Assembly: GCF_900090045.1 (NCBI RefSeq)
Contig: NC_041786.1
Location: 873,501-937,500, forward strand
DNA length: 64,000 nt
Direction: 5' to 3'
Source of the DNA: Plasmodium malariae
Taxonomy: Eukaryota > Apicomplexa > Aconoidasida > Haemosporida > Plasmodiidae
The notes beneath the pieces are model-generated. The model saw only the letters and a list, made by a program, of their open reading frames with translations, had not been told where the DNA came from and made no database searches. The translations under genes and the position numbers were made by a program. Shown here one piece after another: positions 60,418 to 64,000 of the stretch. Within the stretch, counting starts at the first letter, position 1, and each line of letters starts with the position of its first letter.

Positions 60418-61602
60418 ATGAAAAGAAAAAATATATTTTGTTTTTCCCTCTTCTTATTTTTGTTGCGTTATGTATCATCAAAAGACAAATATGAAGATGA
60501 ACAAAAAAATTATAATAATCAACATGTTCTATTAAATATAATAAAAGACAAATTAGAGAAATTACAAGGTGGAATAATAACGAATAAGGTATCAGATACT
60601 TTGAATAAAGACTTCAAATCATTAAAAAAACGAATGGAGGAATTGGAAAAATATGAAAAAAAATATACTGAAGGAAATATTGAGAATATTTTAAAAAATG
60701 AATCTGAAGAATCGTTAGGGGATAAAAAACAAATTTTGGGGGTAGATGAGGATGAGTATAACTGGGATTTTTTGGGACAAGGTAACACTATGACTAAAGG
60801 AGAAGACAATGAAGAGGGTGCGGATGATAATGAGGATGAAGAGGGCGAAGAGGATGGAACAGCTTTAGAATTAAAATCTAAAGGTGAACAAGATACTTCC
60901 ATGTTAGCGCAGGGAGCAGAAAAAATATCGACTGAACTTCAAGGAGGTGCACAACCTACTAGTGAATCAAGTAATGAGGTACAAGAGCAAAGTGGAGGGA
61001 CGGACGTGCGTACAACAAGAGACCCTGCAGTAGCAGAAGCAAAAACACCACTAGAAAATAGTCCTAGTGCACAATCAAATACACCATCTACAGGAGAAAA
61101 CGAAGCTAAAGCAGCTTCTCAAGATCAAGCTAAAGAACGTCAACCAGTTGAAAGCGCATTAGTTAATGCAGAGCATGGCCCTACACAAGGTAGTAATATA
61201 AGCACCCCAAAAGTTCAGTACTTGGACAAATTGTTTGATGATTATCTTATAGCTTCAGATAAAAAAAAAGAAATAAATGTTCATAAATATCATAGAAAAT
61301 ATAATGATTTTAAAAAAGCATATGAATTTACTATGAATGATAATGAGTATAAAATTGTTAAAGAACTTTTTGATTTTTATTTCAAAAAAGGGGAAGAAGA
61401 GAGTTCAAATGCATCCAATTTGATTAATTTGTTTAAAAAGGTCTTGGATGATAATGTATTTCGAAAAGAGTTTGATAATATCATGCATGGTATTTATGGA
61501 TTTGCTAAACGTTATACTTACTTAAGAGGGGATAGAACAAACGATGAGAATGTGTATAAGGAGCTGTTTAAAAATATGCTAAGTTTGTCAAACATTGTGT
61601 AG
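60418..61602 (+). CDS. Merozoite surface protein 7-like, locus 6, intact
   Basis: A single-exon frame of 394 residues. The signal peptide starts MKRKNIFCFSLFLFLLRYVSS. A Lys/Asp/Glu-rich coiled N-terminal half follows, containing KRMEELEKYEKKYTEGN, like locus 5 at the same place. DWDFLGQGN-type sequence lies at about residue 115-123, then an acidic stretch (EDEEGEEDG) and a Gln/Ala/Pro-rich middle. The C-terminal MSP7 domain covers about residues 263-394: VQYLDKLFDDYLIAS, FKKAYEFTMNDNEYKIVKELFD, HGIYGFAKRYTYLRGD. No breaks. Closest to loci 2 and 5 in the C-terminal domain. Family role is as an MSP1 partner on the merozoite surface. Confidence 0.92.
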   Translation: MKRKNIFCFSLFLFLLRYVSSKDKYEDEQKNYNNQHVLLNIIKDKLEKLQGGIITNKVSDTLNKDFKSLKKRMEELEKYEKKYTEGNIENILKNESEESLGDKKQILGVDEDEYNWDFLGQGNTMTKGEDNEEGADDNEDEEGEEDGTALELKSKGEQDTSMLAQGAEKISTELQGGAQPTSESSNEVQEQSGGTDVRTTRDPAVAEAKTPLENSPSAQSNTPSTGENEAKAASQDQAKERQPVESALVNAEHGPTQGSNISTPKVQYLDKLFDDYLIASDKKKEINVHKYHRKYNDFKKAYEFTMNDNEYKIVKELFDFYFKKGEEESSNASNLINLFKKVLDDNVFRKEFDNIMHGIYGFAKRYTYLRGDRTNDENVYKELFKNMLSLSNIV

Positions 61603-62687
61603 GTTACGTTATGGGCAATAGTGTTAGTTGATCATTTGTCTATTATTTTATATTTTGTATTTTAATTTATTGTATATTTTAATTTATATTTTGTTTTATA
61701 TTTTTTTTTTTTTTTTTGTCATTCATCTGTTTGCATGTTAATTTTTGGCTCAGCTGAGCAGGTCTCAAAAGAATTTTATTTTTTTAAAAGGACAGCGCAA
61801 AATTTTAAGCTTTTTATTCGTGAAGTTGTATATCATATTATATCGTATCATATCATATTTTTTCGTAAAATTTTTTTTTTATTAAAAATTATTTTGTAAG
61901 ATATTTTGTTAAAAATTATTCCATTTCGTTTTATTAAAAATTATTCTATTTTGTTTTGTTTTATTTTATTATTATTTTTTTCTTCTTCTTATTTATCGTT
62001 CACGCCAAGGTTTTACTAAATCAACAAGCTAAATCGTTAACTTCAAAATGTATGTTCTGTACCGAACATATTGTGATTCGGGTGCTAATCATTCTTAAAT
62101 TTATTATGCTACATGTTTTTAAGAGATTATACATAAGTGCAATACAGTTATAACATTTTACTGTTTTTCCATTTTGTAGTAGAAGTAAAAATTTGTAACC
62201 CTGAAAAAATGCGTTTCTACAAAATCGGAAAAAGTATAACATTTCAAATTTGTTCGTTTGAATACTCTTGTACACCGTATATGCCCATATGAGAAGGTAA
62301 TTTTGGTTTGTAGACATGCGAAATACTCTGATTTAATCGCCATTTATATTTTGACTTATATTTTTATGTTTCTTAAAAAATTTTTATCGCTCTTAACAGG
62401 TAAGAATCATGGTTTCACTTTCCTGAAATGTTTATATATATATATATGCACACACATGTAATACATGCACGAAATAATAAATATCGACTGTATTTTTATT
62501 TTATGCTAACAAGTTTTAAACTTTACTATCAATTTGTGCATAATAATTTTAATTAATAAATTTTTTTATTCATTTATTGCTTATATACCGTTCTATGTGC
62601 ATTTTAAACAAAAACAAAATTTCGCCAATATTTTGGCATGCTACCAGTCATATCACACAAATTTATTATTTTTATTAAAAAGTATAA
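61603..62687. other. Spacer between MSP7 loci 6 and 7, about 1.1 kb
   Basis: AT-rich with TTTTATTAAAAATTATT-type repeats. Frames at 61956-62153 and 62258-62461 have somewhat mixed codons but no signal peptide or MSP7 similarity; not supported. Confidence 0.6.
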
Positions 62688-63955
62688 ATGACAAAGTTAA
62701 AATTTTTTGACTATTTTTTATTTTATATGTAATATGCATTGTGTGATAACAAATTTAACATGAAGGGGATGAATTGCAATATAGATGCTGATGTAGTAAA
62801 TATTTGGGAAAAAAAAAAAAAAAAATAGTATATATACTACTGGTGAGAATAGTTATAAAGTCAACTTTAACCAAAAATTTTGACTTGTCAGACAAACAAA
62901 TTGAAAAAATACAAAATTATGAAGGTGAGTTTGCATTGTAAGGATATGAAGATATTAAGATGTTAAGATATATTAGACAAAGAACTTTATGACAAGTCAA
63001 GAAAAAAAAAAAAAAAAAAAAGGAAAATTTCCGAAAGGACCAGTATGAATAAATAGTTACTACTAATATTTTTTTAGGACAAAGTAAAGAATAACGAAAC
63101 GTAAGAGGGATAAAAATAAAGCAGATAAAGGTGCAAAACGTGGTTCAGTATAACCTCCAAAGGAAAAATCGCTTCCTGAAGCTGCTGATAGATAAAACGA
63201 AGGCTCTTCTGAAGGCAGCGTGTTCCAAGTAATGTTTCCCTCACTAGAAACATATACACGGGTACACATATTGACGCACCAACCAACAAAGGAATACACT
63301 ATGTATCACCCATGGTAGGAAATGCACAAAGTGTAGACATTTTAGGCGGACGAGGGCAAACGAGTTGAAATAACGTCAGAAGGTTTAGGAGGAAGACGAC
63401 AATTAAGAACCCTCCTCTTCCCCATTTAGTGCAAATGCACATGCTTCACTAGTACACCCTACTGCTGTACCTGGACCAAGTGCAAAAAATGGTAGGATAT
63501 GGGAATAATCTTCTGTTCAAAAAGTGAATGAAAATATATCTGGCGTTAGGTACGTAGATAAACCGTATGATAATGTCCTTATTTATAAAAATAATGAAAT
63601 GCATCAATGTAAAAAAAATATAAAAATGAACTTTTTCAAAAAAAAAAAAAAAAAATATGATTATAATATGGATGATAAGAAATGAAGTATGATATGGGTA
63701 AAAAAACTTTCCAAAGATTGTTTCAACAAAGGGAGTGGAGATGACTCAAGAGAAGTCAATTATAGTGATGTTTTTAAAAGAGATTTACAGGATAATACAT
63801 TTCTCAAGGATTTCAAAAACATCGTACATGGTTATTTATGGCTTTGCTAAACATCCTACTTAACTAATAGGTGAGCGAACAAAAGATGACGATGCATAAA
63901 ATGCCATTTTTAAAAACTTTTCGTACGTAATTGACGCGCAGTGTGGAATAAATTG
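62688..63955 (+). pseudogene. MSP7-like locus 7, decayed near copy of locus 5
   Basis: The start region (ATG at 62688) parallels the upstream end of locus 5, including the flanking bases ahead of it (acaaatttattatt and ttaaaaag). The body keeps short pieces in order: DKQIEKIQNYEGEF (about 62891), GYEDI (about 62944), IFLGQSKE (about 63067), ISGVRYVDKPYDNVL (about 63540), then the KYDYNMDDK region and IYGFAKHPT near 63833. They are split by multiple stops and frameshifts and by poly-A runs (62809, 63003, 63640). No full frame remains. The decay is much heavier than at locus 1. Confidence 0.85.
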
Positions 63956-64000
63956 AAGGATGAACAATAATGCTATTTAACACCTTTACATAAATATATA
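63956..64000. other. Right edge
   Basis: Only about 45 bases remain after the last MSP7 relic; nothing can be said. Confidence 0.5.

Noticed and set aside
1..64000. CRISPR arrays, bacterial operons or mobile elements
   Set aside because: All tandem repeats are direct low-complexity minisatellites without spacers; no transposase, integrase or reverse transcriptase frame is present, and the genes are eukaryotic with introns.
1..64000. tRNA or rRNA genes
   Set aside because: I scanned for the GGTTCGA-type T-loop and for rRNA-like GC-rich blocks and saw none; a covariance search would settle it.

Overview
The window is Plasmodium nuclear DNA, from an internal chromosome region. It is very AT-rich, with long A/T homopolymers and TA-type microsatellites. 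Genes have short exons and small introns bounded by GT and AG, and the proteins carry low-complexity Asn/Asp/Lys inserts. Two malaria-specific landmarks fix the locus: a complete thrombospondin-related anonymous protein gene (TRAP/SSP2, 25591-27483) and a tandem array of merozoite surface protein 7 (MSP7) family members (47050 to about 63955). In P. falciparum the TRAP-MSP7 interval also holds the RH2a/RH2b reticulocyte-binding-like genes. They are absent here, so the species is probably outside Laverania. The high AT content suggests a P. malariae-like or P. ovale-like genome more than a P. vivax-like one, but I cannot name the species from the sequence alone.

Left part (1-25590): the 5' half of a NudC homologue on the minus strand; a long repeat-filled spacer; a small secreted Asp/Asn-rich protein (5540-6028); a nine-exon GID8-like CTLH/LisH protein (8685-11529) that I reconstructed exon by exon; a four-helix membrane protein of unknown function (12134-13132); a Lys/Glu-repeat nuclear-type protein with tiny 3' exons (13736-15885); a small three-exon unknown (16867-18115); a three-exon helical protein (19022-20994); and a possible 61-residue gene (21944-22129).

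Middle part (25591-43911): TRAP, then four housekeeping-type genes: a GPATCH1-like protein (minus), a COG3/Sec34-like Golgi tether (plus), a beta-propeller-like protein (minus) and a GINS PSF2-like replication protein with an unusually long N-terminal part (minus).

Right part (47050-64000): seven MSP7 loci, all on the plus strand. Three are intact (50174, 53651, 60418), one has its signal peptide out of frame at a T run (58014), and three are decayed (47050, about 55600, 62688). The array shows repeated duplication and loss. TRAP acts in sporozoite motility and host-cell entry, and MSP7 proteins sit on the merozoite with MSP1. The neighbouring housekeeping genes share no evident pathway with them.

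I did not find a convincing new multi-gene system. The points most worth a second look are the PSF2-like N-terminal extension, a 19-bp stem-loop in the left spacer, the decay pattern of the MSP7 array and the short motif its members share, the tiny-exon C-terminus of the Lys/Glu protein, and the degenerate G-patch of the GPATCH1-like protein.
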